A DNA stretch of 64,000 bases from Sinomonas humi. Its GTDB lineage: Bacteria; Actinomycetota; Actinomycetes; Actinomycetales; Micrococcaceae. Below the pieces are notes generated by a model. That model ran no database searches, was not told where the DNA came from, and saw only the letters and a list, made by a program, of their open reading frames with translations. The position numbers and the translations under genes were made by a program. The first letter of the stretch is position 1. Each line of letters opens with the position of its first letter. The DNA is taken from assembly GCF_000802235.1 (NCBI RefSeq), contig NZ_JTDL01000104.1, positions 148,652 to 212,651 on the forward strand, written 5' to 3'. Positions 8,220 to 18,443 of the stretch are shown in pieces.

Positions 8220-10979
8220 GTGCAAAAGAAGAAGTTGATCGAGGTGGCCTTGCCGCTGGAAGCGATCAACCGAGAGTCGGCGCGCGAGAAGTCGATCCGG
8301 CATGGGCACCCCTCGACCCTGCACCTGTGGTGGGCGCGCCGTCCGCTCGCTGCGGCCCGGGCGGTGCTGTTTGCCCAGCTTGTCGATGACCCCAGCGGGC
8401 GCCCCGAAGAGTTCCCAACCGAAGAGTTGCAGCGCAAAGAGCGCGAACGGCTCCATGAGCTGATCGAGCGGCTCGTTGTCTGGGAGAACATTCGGGATGA
8501 CAAGCTACTCGCCGAGGCTCATGCCGAAATTCTCAGATCAACGGACGGCAACCCGCCGGAGATCCTCGATCCATTCGCAGGGGGCGGGACAATCCCGCTC
8601 GAAGCTCAGCGACTTGGCCTCACAGCTCATGCTTCTGATCTCAATCCGGTCGCTGTCCTCATTAACAAGGCTCTGATCGAGCTCCCGCCGAAGTTCCGCG
8701 ACCAGCCACCGGTCTTTCCCCAGCTTGCAGACTCGGAGTTCCGTTCATGGAACGCAACAGATGGCCTTGCTGCCGACGTCCGGGCGTACGGCCAATGGAT
8801 GCGCGATGAGGCCGAGAAGCGTATCGGTCATCTCTACCCCAAGGCCACCCTCTCTGACGGCACGAAGGCGACGGTAATCGCTTGGATCTGGGCACGCACC
8901 GTCAGATGCCCCAACCCGGCATGCGGCATTGAGATGCCCCTCGTACGCTCCTGGTGGCTGGGCAAGAAAAAGGGCAAGGAAGCTTACGTCGTCCCTACTG
9001 TGCTCCCTGACCGGACTCAGCCGCAGCGGATCGAGTTCAAAATCGGATACGACATTGCCGAGGCGCCGACGAAGGAATCGGATGGCACGATGTCTGGTCG
9101 CCGAGGCGGGATGTGCATCGTGTGCGACGCTGTGGTCGAGAAGGATTACATCAAGGCCGAAGGTGTGGCGGGCCGAATGGGCGCGACACTGATGGCAACC
9201 GTCGCTGAAGGATCAAGACAGAGGATCTATCTGGCGCCGACGCACGATCAGGTGACCGCTGCAGCCGTTGACCATCGCCTCGACGCCCCAGCCCAAGAGC
9301 TCGGATACGATCCCCGGAACATCTGGACGCCGCAGTATGGGCTTTCGACATTTTCCGACCTCTTTACCAAACGGCAATTGGTTGCCCTTACTACGTTCAG
9401 CGACCTTGTCAGCGAAGCTCGGCAGCGGATTCTCAATGATGGCGGGAGCCAAGAGTATGCCGACACCGTCGTCACCTACTTAGGACTAGCAGTCAGTCGC
9501 GGGGCGGATCGGCAATCAGCCGTCTGTTCCTGGGATGCGAGCCCATCGAAGGAGCAGGTTCGTGGCGTCTTTGCTCGGCAGGCGATACCAATGACCTGGG
9601 ACTTCGCGGAAACCAACCCCTTTGCCAAGTCGAGCGGCACTTGGAGCGAGAGCGTTGATTGGGTGGCTAAAGTCCTCGAGCGGCTTCCGGTTGAGGGTGA
9701 GGGCGAGGTCCAGCAAGCGGACGCCTCCACTCGCGACTACTCGAATGTGGTTTTGAGCACTGATCCGCCTTACTACGACAATATCGGATACTCCGATCTG
9801 TCGGACTTCTTCTACGTGTGGTTGCGACGGACCCTGAGAAATGTGCATCCCGCGCTGCTGTCTACTCTCCTTGTCCCGAAGGCTGAGGAACTTGTGGCGA
9901 ATCCCTACCGGCACTCCGGCAAGAAAGGTGCCAGGGACTTCTTTGAGGAGGGCTTCCGAGCCGTATTCGAACGTGCGCGAGCCTCAGCGCGAAGCGACAT
10001 TCCAATCACTGTTTGGTATGCATTCAAGCAAAGCGAGACAGATGATTCAGGTGAAGTTTCCACGGGTTGGGAGACATTGCTTGAGGGAATGATCCACAGT
10101 GGCTGGGAGATCACATCGACCTGGCCCAACCGTTCGGAATTAAGCAACAGGATGATCGCCAGCGGCACGAACGCGCTTGCCTCATCGATCGTCCTGTCGC
10201 TTCGCCCGCGCGAGGAAAGCTCGTCCACGACGGACCGCCGAGGATTCATTGCGGCCCTGGAATCCGAACTCCCGGATGCGCTACGCAAGTTGCAGCAGGG
10301 CCAGATCGCGCCGGTCGACCTTCCCCAAGCAGCGATTGGGCCCGGAATGGCAGTGTTCAGCCGTTACACTGCGGTTCTCGAACCTGACGGCACAAAGATG
10401 ACCGTGCGAGCCGCTTTGGCTCGGATCAACGAGATTCTCGACCAGGTGTTAAACGAGCAGGAAGGCGATTTCGATGCCACGAGCCGCTTCGCCATCGCTT
10501 GGTACAGGCAGTATGGCTACGGCGTGGGGAAGTTTGGTGACGCAGACAATATCGCCCGGGCGCGTAACACGAGCGTCCAGGTGCTGGACCGAGATGAAAT
10601 CCTCACGAGCCGAGCGGGCAGCGTGCGGCTCATCAAGCCCGCTGATCTGACTTCGGCCTACGACGTGCTCAAGGACCCGCACACCAGCAACTGGGGGGCG
10701 CTCCACCACTTGATCAAGGTGCTGGAGCAGGACGGTATCGCACCAGCAGGAGACTTCCTCCAAGCCGCGCTCGGCAGGACGGACGGCGCGATCGATGCAG
10801 ATCTGATCAAAGAGCTGGCTCACCTGTTGTTCCGCATCGCCGAGAGCAACGGCTGGACCAAAGATGCGTTGTCCTTCAACAGCCTTGTGACGAGCTGGCC
10901 CGAGATCCTCGACGTCGCCCGCATGCAGAAGAAGCCGACGGCCGCCCAAGGCGCTTTCGAGTTCGACGAGGAGGACTGA
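8220..10979 (+). CDS. DUF1156 DNA methyltransferase
   Basis: A 919-residue SAM-dependent DNA methyltransferase of the DUF1156 family, often paired with DUF499 ATPases in defence loci. The N-terminus carries the family signature around RHGHPSTLHLWWARRP (residues 27-42). The SAM-binding motif DPFAGGGT lies near residue 116. The catalytic motif is TDPPYYDN near 513, a DPPY box typical of amino (N6-adenine or N4-cytosine) methyltransferases. A four-cysteine zinc-ribbon candidate spans CPNPAC near 229 and CIVC near 298. The GTG start follows GAGGAAG. It sits 256 bp after the helicase, and its TGA is one base before the next ATG, indicating translational coupling with the DUF499 gene. The target site cannot be read from sequence. 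Confidence 0.88.
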   Translation: MQKKKLIEVALPLEAINRESAREKSIRHGHPSTLHLWWARRPLAAARAVLFAQLVDDPSGRPEEFPTEELQRKERERLHELIERLVVWENIRDDKLLAEAHAEILRSTDGNPPEILDPFAGGGTIPLEAQRLGLTAHASDLNPVAVLINKALIELPPKFRDQPPVFPQLADSEFRSWNATDGLAADVRAYGQWMRDEAEKRIGHLYPKATLSDGTKATVIAWIWARTVRCPNPACGIEMPLVRSWWLGKKKGKEAYVVPTVLPDRTQPQRIEFKIGYDIAEAPTKESDGTMSGRRGGMCIVCDAVVEKDYIKAEGVAGRMGATLMATVAEGSRQRIYLAPTHDQVTAAAVDHRLDAPAQELGYDPRNIWTPQYGLSTFSDLFTKRQLVALTTFSDLVSEARQRILNDGGSQEYADTVVTYLGLAVSRGADRQSAVCSWDASPSKEQVRGVFARQAIPMTWDFAETNPFAKSSGTWSESVDWVAKVLERLPVEGEGEVQQADASTRDYSNVVLSTDPPYYDNIGYSDLSDFFYVWLRRTLRNVHPALLSTLLVPKAEELVANPYRHSGKKGARDFFEEGFRAVFERARASARSDIPITVWYAFKQSETDDSGEVSTGWETLLEGMIHSGWEITSTWPNRSELSNRMIASGTNALASSIVLSLRPREESSSTTDRRGFIAALESELPDALRKLQQGQIAPVDLPQAAIGPGMAVFSRYTAVLEPDGTKMTVRAALARINEILDQVLNEQEGDFDATSRFAIAWYRQYGYGVGKFGDADNIARARNTSVQVLDRDEILTSRAGSVRLIKPADLTSAYDVLKDPHTSNWGALHHLIKVLEQDGIAPAGDFLQAALGRTDGAIDADLIKELAHLLFRIAESNGWTKDALSFNSLVTSWPEILDVARMQKKPTAAQGAFEFDEED

Positions 10980-10980
10980 C

Positions 10981-13900
10981 ATGGCGCTGAGCAATCGCGA
11001 CCGGATCGATCGGATGTTCCAGATGATGGCTCCGGCGCTGGATGACTTCATCTCGGCTGTCATCGGTCAGGCCGATCCGGTATTGGGTTCCGAGTGGACG
11101 AAGCTGGTTCAGGGCAAGGACCTGAAGAACGGTGTGCCTACGGGGAAGGTCTATGACCCGCTGGACCCGCAGGTGCAGTTCCGTATGCTTACCGAGGCCA
11201 ACATCACCGGCGGCTACAAGCAGGGTTGGTATCCCTTCAACCAGACGCTGGGCAAGGCCGGCGAGTCGTTCGCGATCGAACTACGCGAGGTGCGCAACAA
11301 CTGGGCGCACAACGGCTCCTTCACCGATGACGACGCCTACCGCTCCCTCGACACAGGGGAGCGTCTGCTGAAGCTGGTCGGCGCGATAGCCGAGGCGGAA
11401 GAGGTTCGAAGCATCCGGCTGAACCTCCGCCGGGTGACCGCTGACAAGGACGACAAGAAAGTCCTAAAAGCCGCAGTGACGAACCCAGAAGCGGCGGGTT
11501 TGAGGCCGTGGCGCGAGGTGCTCCAGCCGCATGATGATGTAGCGACAGGCAACTTCCATGCCTCGGAGTTCGCTGCCGACCTCTACAAAGTAGCGACTGG
11601 TGGGGAAGTCGACTCGGACTACTCAGACCCGGTCGAGTTCTTCAAGCGCACCTATCTCACTGAGGGCCTGCGCGACCTGATCGGCCGCGCAGTGCGGCGC
11701 CTCTCCGGCGACGGTAACGCCTCACCCGTCATCAACCTCCAAACCAACTTTGGTGGCGGCAAGACCCACTCGATGCTCTCGCTGTGGCACGTCGCCGCTG
11801 GACTCCCGGTCGGGGAGTTCCCTCAGGAGACCCAGGAACTGCTGACCAGCAATGGCTACACCGGGACGAAGGTCAACCGCGTGGCGATTGTCGGCAACCA
11901 CTTCAGCCCGTCCGGCATGACCAAGGACGATGGCACGCAGGTGAATACGATTTGGGGCGAACTGGCGTGGCAGCTGGGTGGGTCAGAGGCCTTTGCCCTA
12001 GTTGCCAGGTCGGATGCCGATCGAACCCATCCCGGCAGCGCCCTTCATGAGCTGCTGGCCCGATACGCGCCGGCGGTCATCTTGATCGACGAGTGGGTCG
12101 CCTACGCCCGCTCTCTGGTGGGCCGTGACGACCTGGCCGGCGGCACCTTCGACGACCAGTTCACCTTCGCTCAATCCTTGACCGAGGCGAGCAAAGGGAC
12201 CTCCGGCGTACTGCTCGCCATCTCGATCCCAGCCTCGGAGACCGGCGACGACGGAGACAGGATCACTGTAGGGAACGCCGAGGAGGTAGGCGGCGCCAAC
12301 GGACTGGAGGCGCTCAGACGCCTCCAGAACGTCGTGCGCCGGGTTGCCGACCAATGGCGTCCCGCCTCCTCCGATGAGGCCTATCACATTGTCAAGCAGC
12401 GCCTCTTTAAGCAGCCTGATGCCACCGCCCTGGCCTCGATCGGTGCCACCGCGAAGGCGTACATCGAGATGTACCGCAAATACACCGACGACTTTCCCCG
12501 TGAAGCCAGGGAGCCGGCGTACGAAGACCGGATCAAGCGAACCTACCCGGTCCACCCGGAACTTTTCGACACTCTCTACGAGGAATGGTCGTCGCTGGAG
12601 CGGTTCCAGCGGACCCGGGGCGTCCTGCGGTTGATGAGCACGGTCATCCATACGCTGTGGATCGGCGAGGACGCCTCGCCGCTAATCATGCCCGGCTCGA
12701 TCCCGCTCGCGACCGCCAACGTAAATGCTGAGCTCACGCAGTACCTCCAAGACTCGTGGAAGGCCACCATCGACGCCGACGTCGACGGGCAGAATTCGGA
12801 ACCGGCACGCATCGACGCCGAGAAGCCCCTGTTCGGGCAGAGAGCCCTGACCAAGCGCCTTGCCCGAACAGTGTTCTTCGGCGCTGCGCCGACCGTTGCC
12901 CCGGGCTCGGTGCATAAGGGCATCGGGACCCAGCGAGTCTTCCTCGGCACCGCGATTCCCGGCGACGTCCCTGGAAACTTCCATGCAGCACTCACCCAGC
13001 TCGGCGACCGGGCGACCTACTTCTACTCTGGCTCGGGCAAGTACTGGTACGACCTCCAGCCCAACATCTCCCGTACTGCCAAAGACCAGGCCGAACGGCT
13101 CCATAGGGAGGACGTGTGGGCGGAGATCGTCCAGCGTCTCCAGGGTCAGGCTCGCGCCCGTGGCGACTTCGCCGGAGTCCACGTCTGCCCGGAGACCAAC
13201 GCGGACGTCCCGGACATCGACGAGGCGCGGCTTGTCATCCTCCACCCCAAATTTGACCACAAGCGCGCCACGGAATCCGCAGCGAAGGAGTTCGCACAGA
13301 AAGCGACTGAGCATCGGGGGAGCGCCAATCGGAGCTACCGCAATATGTTGGTCTACCTTGCTGCTGACGAGGCCCGGCTGGAGGAGCTGGCCGCTGCTAC
13401 TCGCGATTACCTTGGCTGGAAGCATGTCCTCGACAACGAGGCCGATCTGGATCTGACACAGAATCAGAGGAATCAAGCAGCGCAGAGGAAGGCGCAAGCC
13501 GACCAGACCGTGACTTCCCGGCTGCTGCAGACGTTCATCTGGGCGCTGGTCCCGGCTCAGCCTGACCCCGGGGCGCCGTTTGTGATCCGCGAGACCAAGG
13601 TCGAGGGCCAGTCCGACTCGCTCGCAGATCGCGTGTCGCGTCGGCTAGGGAACGATGGGGACCTCTCCGTCCGGCAAGCTGCTGCAACGATCCGGCTCGC
13701 GATCAGCAAGGTGCCGCAGATTTGGAAGGATGGTCACGTCTCTCTGGGGTCGCTCTGGAGTCTCTACAGCCAGTACCCCTACATGCCGCGCCTGCGTGAT
13801 CGCCGCGTCCTCGATGCGGGCGTCATCGACATGCCGATGATCTGGCAGACCGACGCCTTCGCATTGGCCAGTGGCTACGACCAGGCCGCTGACCGATACA

Positions 13901-14328
13901 TCGGATTGTGGGTACCGGAAGACAAAGTAGTTGCGCCGACAGCGAGCGATTCTCTGCTTCTGGTCAGACCCGACATCGCGCAAAAACAGCGTGCGGCCGA
14001 GCCCGGGCCCACAACACCGGTTCCTCCTGGGCCCACGGCTCCTCAGGAGCAGCCGTCCGGTGCAACTTCACCGAGTCCAATTGCTGCCGCGGCACCGACG
14101 CGCTTCTATGGGGTCAAGGCGCTCAATCCCGACAAGATTGCCTTCGACTTCAAGAACGTCGCCGACGAGGTCATCGCGCACCTTCGTGCTGGCACAGACA
14201 CGAATCTCGTCGTGCGCATCGAAATCGAGGCTACCGACCCGACGGGCTTCAACGAAAGCCAGATCCGCACAGTTTCGGAGAATGCCCGAACGCTTAGATT
14301 CGATCAGTCAGGCTTCGAGGAGTCCTGA
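10981..14328 (+). CDS. DUF499 AAA ATPase with N-terminal Swt1-like HEPN domain
   Basis: A 1,115-residue protein. The first ~130 residues resemble the Swt1-type HEPN domain and contain EVRNNWAHNG near 102-111, which preserves the R-x4-H catalytic motif of HEPN ribonucleases. The central part is a DUF499 ATPase with P-loop FGGGKTHSM near residue 256 and Walker B VILIDEWVAY near 366. A proline-rich linker near 1010-1045 precedes a small C-terminal domain. Families of this kind are annotated as anti-phage when next to DUF1156 methyltransferases. An attractive reading is an ATP-driven sensor that uses or restrains an RNase, but RNase activity is inferred only from the motif. Confidence 0.87.
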   Translation: MALSNRDRIDRMFQMMAPALDDFISAVIGQADPVLGSEWTKLVQGKDLKNGVPTGKVYDPLDPQVQFRMLTEANITGGYKQGWYPFNQTLGKAGESFAIELREVRNNWAHNGSFTDDDAYRSLDTGERLLKLVGAIAEAEEVRSIRLNLRRVTADKDDKKVLKAAVTNPEAAGLRPWREVLQPHDDVATGNFHASEFAADLYKVATGGEVDSDYSDPVEFFKRTYLTEGLRDLIGRAVRRLSGDGNASPVINLQTNFGGGKTHSMLSLWHVAAGLPVGEFPQETQELLTSNGYTGTKVNRVAIVGNHFSPSGMTKDDGTQVNTIWGELAWQLGGSEAFALVARSDADRTHPGSALHELLARYAPAVILIDEWVAYARSLVGRDDLAGGTFDDQFTFAQSLTEASKGTSGVLLAISIPASETGDDGDRITVGNAEEVGGANGLEALRRLQNVVRRVADQWRPASSDEAYHIVKQRLFKQPDATALASIGATAKAYIEMYRKYTDDFPREAREPAYEDRIKRTYPVHPELFDTLYEEWSSLERFQRTRGVLRLMSTVIHTLWIGEDASPLIMPGSIPLATANVNAELTQYLQDSWKATIDADVDGQNSEPARIDAEKPLFGQRALTKRLARTVFFGAAPTVAPGSVHKGIGTQRVFLGTAIPGDVPGNFHAALTQLGDRATYFYSGSGKYWYDLQPNISRTAKDQAERLHREDVWAEIVQRLQGQARARGDFAGVHVCPETNADVPDIDEARLVILHPKFDHKRATESAAKEFAQKATEHRGSANRSYRNMLVYLAADEARLEELAAATRDYLGWKHVLDNEADLDLTQNQRNQAAQRKAQADQTVTSRLLQTFIWALVPAQPDPGAPFVIRETKVEGQSDSLADRVSRRLGNDGDLSVRQAAATIRLAISKVPQIWKDGHVSLGSLWSLYSQYPYMPRLRDRRVLDAGVIDMPMIWQTDAFALASGYDQAADRYIGLWVPEDKVVAPTASDSLLLVRPDIAQKQRAAEPGPTTPVPPGPTAPQEQPSGATSPSPIAAAAPTRFYGVKALNPDKIAFDFKNVADEVIAHLRAGTDTNLVVRIEIEATDPTGFNESQIRTVSENARTLRFDQSGFEES

Positions 14329-14539
14329 GACCCGCCGGCGGCCACTACGGTTCATACTCTTCTGTGTGAGTCTGGTCGGCCGAGTGGCAAGAGGCCCTTG
14401 CGCGCCTCCGAGGTGCGGTTCGGAACCTTCGCGCCAGCCGAACTGGGGGGGTGCGGCTTGGTCTTTGTCGGCCCTTAGACGAATCTGGACAACGTCCTGG
14501 TCGGTGATGCTTTCCGCCGCTCCTCGCTCGTTAGCTCGC

Positions 14540-17500
14540 TTAGAGGCTCGGACCACGAGCCTCCCGACCGGGTGCGGCTCCGCGCACGACTGGACGCTCG
14601 GCTTCGGCCAGCTGAGGCTTGCGGGCTGCGGCCTTCCGCGCCTGTTCTGCATGGGTGCGCTCGATGCGCGCGACGGCGTCGCGAGGGGTGATCGACTTCA
14701 GCGCCTCGGCCTCGGTTCGCGCGTCTTCTGCGGTCTTTGTCCAACGACGGGCCTGGCGGTCTGGGTTGGCCTGTTCGTACCGCGCGGCGGCCCGGCGGAC
14801 CTGGTCTACGCCGAACACGCGGGCCATCGCGGCCAGTCTTTCCTCCCTGACGGATAGTGTCGGGCGCCGCGTGCCCGTCGCGAGAAGCTCGGCGACGCGG
14901 CCCCACCGCGCCGCCCTGCGCTCGGCGGCCTCGGCGCGGGCGATGAGCGCGGCGATTTCGTCTCGCACCCGCCTGGCTGGGCCGTCGTCGGCGAGCCCGC
15001 GGACCACCTGCCCTGCGCAGGCGGTGGCGACGGCGAGGCCGCGGTCGGCGCGGTCCCGTTCCATCGCGGCGACGAACTGCTCGCGGGCATCGGCGGGGCT
15101 ATCGGCGATGACGTGCAGCACATTCGTCTGGCGGCCGCGGGTCATGCCGACGTAGACGGCCGCCGCGCTCGTCTGGTCGGTGAGCAGCGTGTGCGACGCC
15201 GTCACGGTCGCGCCCTGGACTCCGTAGGCGGTCGCCGCGTAGGCAAGGTGCGCGTGCTCCCCCACGTAGTCGGCGGGGAGGTGGACGCTGGTGGCGTGCT
15301 TTCGGCTTGTGCCGGTCTCGCGCACCCACAGCGATCCGTCGGCGTCGACCTGCTGCACCGTCCAGGTCTGCCGGTTGGCGACCCCGAGCCGGGCGTCGTT
15401 GCATCGGGTCTGGATCAGATCGCCGGCGCCGACGCCCAAGCCGTCGCTGCCAAAGGCCGTGCGGGTGCCGTCGACGGTGCCCTGCTGGACGCGGCGGGCG
15501 CGGATTCGCTCGTTGAGGGCGGTGGCTTCCTCGATGGTGGCGACGGTGATCGCCTCGCCGTCCCGGGCGGTGCCGGCGATGTGCGCCTGGGCGTCGTCCG
15601 AAGATGCGTGGATCCGGACGAGGCCGAGTGCGGCGAGCTGGTCGAACACGGCGCCGGGGTCGTGGCCGTCGCGCAAGGCGAGGGTGAGGTCGGCGTAGGC
15701 GGGATCGGCGAAGCGGTGCACGCTGGTCATCTGCCAGGTGCGGCCGCGGAGCCGGGCTGCCATGTCGAGCACTCCCCCGCGGCCCACGGCAGGCAGCTGC
15801 GCGCGGTCGCCGACCAGCGCGACGCTCGCCCCCGACTCGCTGGCGAGGGTGAACAGGGCGAGCGCGGTGTCCTGGTCGAGCATCCCGGCCTCGTCGACGA
15901 CGATCCGCTCGCCCCGGCCGATCCGCGCGGCGGCGGGCGGGCCGTCGTAGACGCGACCGGTCTCGGGGTCGACCGCACCGCGGGCGAGGCGGGTCCAGAC
16001 GCCGTCGTCGTTCCATCGCCAGCCGTGCGCGTGCACGAGCGCCGCAACCGAGTCCGCGGGCACGCCGAGTTCCTCGGCCGCGACCTGTGCGGCCTTCCTC
16101 GTCGGGGCGATCACCCGCACGGGACGCCCTTCGCGTTCGGAGGCGGCGATCGCGGCGGCGAGCATCGTCGTCTTCCCCGCACCGGCGGCTCCCTCGACGA
16201 CGACGAGCCCATCCGCCGAGGCAACGGCCGCGGCCGCCCCCGACTGGTCGGGGTCCAGGCCCTTGGCCTGGGCGAGGCCGTCCAGCGCGGGGGGCTCGGG
16301 CTCGGCGTCGGCGATGCGGGCGGCGAGGAGGTCGCGGAGCCTGGTCTCGGCGCCGATCACGCGCACGCTCGTGAGGTGTGCGACGTGCTCCGGCGCGGGT
16401 GCCCCGGGCGGCAGGAGCGAGAGGCAGTCCTGAAGGGCGAGCCGGGTAGCGAGCGCGACGAACTCCCGCACATCTTCGCCGGTTGCGCGCACGCCGTGCT
16501 CGGTCACCAGCTGGGTGATGTGCTCGGTGACCGTGTGCACGGTCCACGCGGAGGCGCGGGCGGCGCAGCGGTCGAGGGCGCGGGAGGCGATCTCCTCTAT
16601 CGAGAGGCCGTCGAGCGCAACCACCGCGGGCGGCGCCGGCCGCTCCAGGGTTGCGGGGTCGTATCCGGCCCGACGGAGTTCAGCGATCCACCCGGCCTCC
16701 TCGGCGGGGCTGGTCGGCTTCTTCGCTGGCCGCTCGTGCGCCCAGGCCTTGGCCTGCAACCGGGCCGTGACCACCGGCCCAGGGATCTCGCCGGGGTGCG
16801 CGGCCTCCCATTCGGCGTTCAGGCGGGCGAGGTTCCGCTCCACCTGGACGGCCCGCTTGCTCATCGCCGTGTTGAACGGCTGCAGCTCGGCGACCTCGCC
16901 GGTGACGGGATCCAGTGTCAGCCCGTGCCCGTCGAGCACCTCGGCCAGCACAGGATGGGCCGCGATCACGGCCGTGCCGAGCGCGCGGATTGCGCCCTGC
17001 TGGGCGAACAGTGCCGCCGTGTCGAGGGCACGCCAGGCGCCGGCCGCGCGCACCCGTGCGCCGATCTGGAGGTGGATGTGCCGGTGCGGGTCCCCGGCCC
17101 GGCTCGTGCGGTGCGCGACGGCGACCGTGTGCAGTTCCTCGACGGGGACAACCTCCTGCGCGCCCCGGGGCCCGACCCGGGTCACCGAATGCCGGGCGAG
17201 CCAGCGGCGGATCTCGGCGGCCGCGTCCCGCTGTGCCGTGTCGAGCGCGGCCGACACCTCCGGATGCAATGCCGCGGCAATCGAGAGCGACTTCGGGGCG
17301 TTGACCACCATCTCCGCGAAACGCGGCGAACCGCCACGGGCCTCGCCCGTCAGGCGCGGGGCACCCAGCTGTTCCCCGGTGATCGGGTGCGCCCAGTCGA
17401 CCCACGCCGCGTACGCCTCCGGGGAGAGGTCACGGACGGTCGTGACGTTGCCGTCTCGGTCGAGCTGGACGAACTCGGCAACGGTCCCCTCGCCGAAGTA

Positions 17501-17587
17501 GTAGTCATCGGCGCGCGAGCAATCGGATTCGACATACCGGCGCGCGGCCGAGCCCTCCCCGCGGAACAGCGTCACCCCGCCCTTCAC
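14540..17587 (-). CDS. MobF-family relaxase with fused helicase (TraA/TrwC-like)
   Basis: A 1,015-residue conjugative relaxase that would nick the transfer origin and unwind the strand to be transferred. The N-terminal relaxase domain has candidate catalytic tyrosines (ARRYVESD near 17 and ADDYYFGEG near 28) and the metal-binding histidine cluster PHRHIHLQIG near 167, preceded by the conserved VNAPKSLSI stretch. A RecD-like helicase follows, with Walker A EGAAGAGKTTM near 465, the Walker B stretch IVVDEAGMLD near 560 and a C-terminal motif around AATAYGVQGATV near 785. The GTG start at 17587 has a GGAGGCGG site. Coupling protein and secretion genes are not in the window, so the element is either a mobilisable element or an ICE continuing to the left. 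Confidence 0.9.
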   Translation of the reverse strand: MKGGVTLFRGEGSAARRYVESDCSRADDYYFGEGTVAEFVQLDRDGNVTTVRDLSPEAYAAWVDWAHPITGEQLGAPRLTGEARGGSPRFAEMVVNAPKSLSIAAALHPEVSAALDTAQRDAAAEIRRWLARHSVTRVGPRGAQEVVPVEELHTVAVAHRTSRAGDPHRHIHLQIGARVRAAGAWRALDTAALFAQQGAIRALGTAVIAAHPVLAEVLDGHGLTLDPVTGEVAELQPFNTAMSKRAVQVERNLARLNAEWEAAHPGEIPGPVVTARLQAKAWAHERPAKKPTSPAEEAGWIAELRRAGYDPATLERPAPPAVVALDGLSIEEIASRALDRCAARASAWTVHTVTEHITQLVTEHGVRATGEDVREFVALATRLALQDCLSLLPPGAPAPEHVAHLTSVRVIGAETRLRDLLAARIADAEPEPPALDGLAQAKGLDPDQSGAAAAVASADGLVVVEGAAGAGKTTMLAAAIAASEREGRPVRVIAPTRKAAQVAAEELGVPADSVAALVHAHGWRWNDDGVWTRLARGAVDPETGRVYDGPPAAARIGRGERIVVDEAGMLDQDTALALFTLASESGASVALVGDRAQLPAVGRGGVLDMAARLRGRTWQMTSVHRFADPAYADLTLALRDGHDPGAVFDQLAALGLVRIHASSDDAQAHIAGTARDGEAITVATIEEATALNERIRARRVQQGTVDGTRTAFGSDGLGVGAGDLIQTRCNDARLGVANRQTWTVQQVDADGSLWVRETGTSRKHATSVHLPADYVGEHAHLAYAATAYGVQGATVTASHTLLTDQTSAAAVYVGMTRGRQTNVLHVIADSPADAREQFVAAMERDRADRGLAVATACAGQVVRGLADDGPARRVRDEIAALIARAEAAERRAARWGRVAELLATGTRRPTLSVREERLAAMARVFGVDQVRRAAARYEQANPDRQARRWTKTAEDARTEAEALKSITPRDAVARIERTHAEQARKAAARKPQLAEAERPVVRGAAPGREARGPSL

Positions 17588-18424
17588 GCCCGCCTCCCTC
17601 GCCCTCGGTGAGAGACAGGTGCGCAGGACCTACCGGCGGTAGCATGCGTCCATTCAGTAGAAACCGCTCGGGAACGGGGAGACCTGTTCGGCAGGTGCTA
17701 GACGTCGGCGCAGCGTGATCACTGCGACGTCCACGATGACGTTGCCTACAGATCTGGGCGCCCTTCGGGTGGGGTGGGTCGGCTAAGGGAATGGGCACCC
17801 CGGAGGCGCTCACCTATCCCGGCGGCTACGGACACCTCCGAGCGCGTGACTTGGTCTGCTCCGGGGGATCTTGGTATCGGCCGTATGATTTTCCTGCAGC
17901 CGAAGAGTTGAATGGGGGGCTTTCGTGTCGAAATGTCGTTGTAGGCGCCGCCTTGCTGTTCAAGTGGTCTGTGGTGGGCGGCCTCGCAGCGCTGGTGCTC
18001 CCGACCCCTGCTGTGGGCTGCGTTGCCTTGCATGTCTTGCCGCATCCATGCCCGAAGTGATCGTAGCTACCGGGTACGAAGCGAGCCGTCTGAATGAACG
18101 GCCCGCGAATGCCCAGGACTGCAGCACGAACAACTCCGCGGACTCAGCGATGCCCGCCGCACCAAATACCCGGCCTGACGGCCAAGGCGACGAGACGCGC
18201 GTCGAGCTGAAGCAGCAGAGGGCCGCTCGCCGTCGCCCTGGACAGAAGACCGACCTGCCGGTGGCGGACCCGCTAGTCAACGGGGACGACGGCGCGCTCC
18301 CGTCCAACTGGCAGGATCTCGCCGTCCACTGGAGGCCCACAAACCGCAAGGACCGCGAGCGCCACCTTGGTGGGCTCGGCGAAGAGACACAGGAGACCGC
18401 CGAGCAGGCGCCTAGGGGGAACAC
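17588..18424. other. Gap upstream of relaxase; possible small gene in its right half
   Basis: More than 800 bases separate the relaxase start from the next confident gene. Relaxase genes often lie beside their oriT, so this gap is a reasonable place for it, but I found no clear inverted repeat plus nic-like sequence by eye. The right half holds the weak coding candidate listed separately. The left half shows nothing I can support. Confidence 0.4.
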
Positions 18425-18443
18425 ATGCCACGCAAGACCATGA
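18048..18443 (+). CDS. Possible small hydrophilic protein (weak call)
   Basis: A 131-codon frame starting MPEVIVATGYEASRLNE. It keeps high GC at third codon positions throughout and ends 19 bases inside the start of the next gene, which would fit translational coupling. No ribosome binding site is visible before the ATG, and I recognise no domain. The composition is hydrophilic and rich in Arg, Glu and Gln. It could be a genuine upstream partner of the two-gene module that follows, or a chance open frame in GC-rich DNA. Confidence 0.3.
   Translation: MPEVIVATGYEASRLNERPANAQDCSTNNSADSAMPAAPNTRPDGQGDETRVELKQQRAARRRPGQKTDLPVADPLVNGDDGALPSNWQDLAVHWRPTNRKDRERHLGGLGEETQETAEQAPRGNTCHARP

Noticed and set aside
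15113..17611. 832-codon plus-strand frame over the relaxase
   Set aside because: Antisense shadow of the MobF gene, which has all relaxase and helicase motifs.
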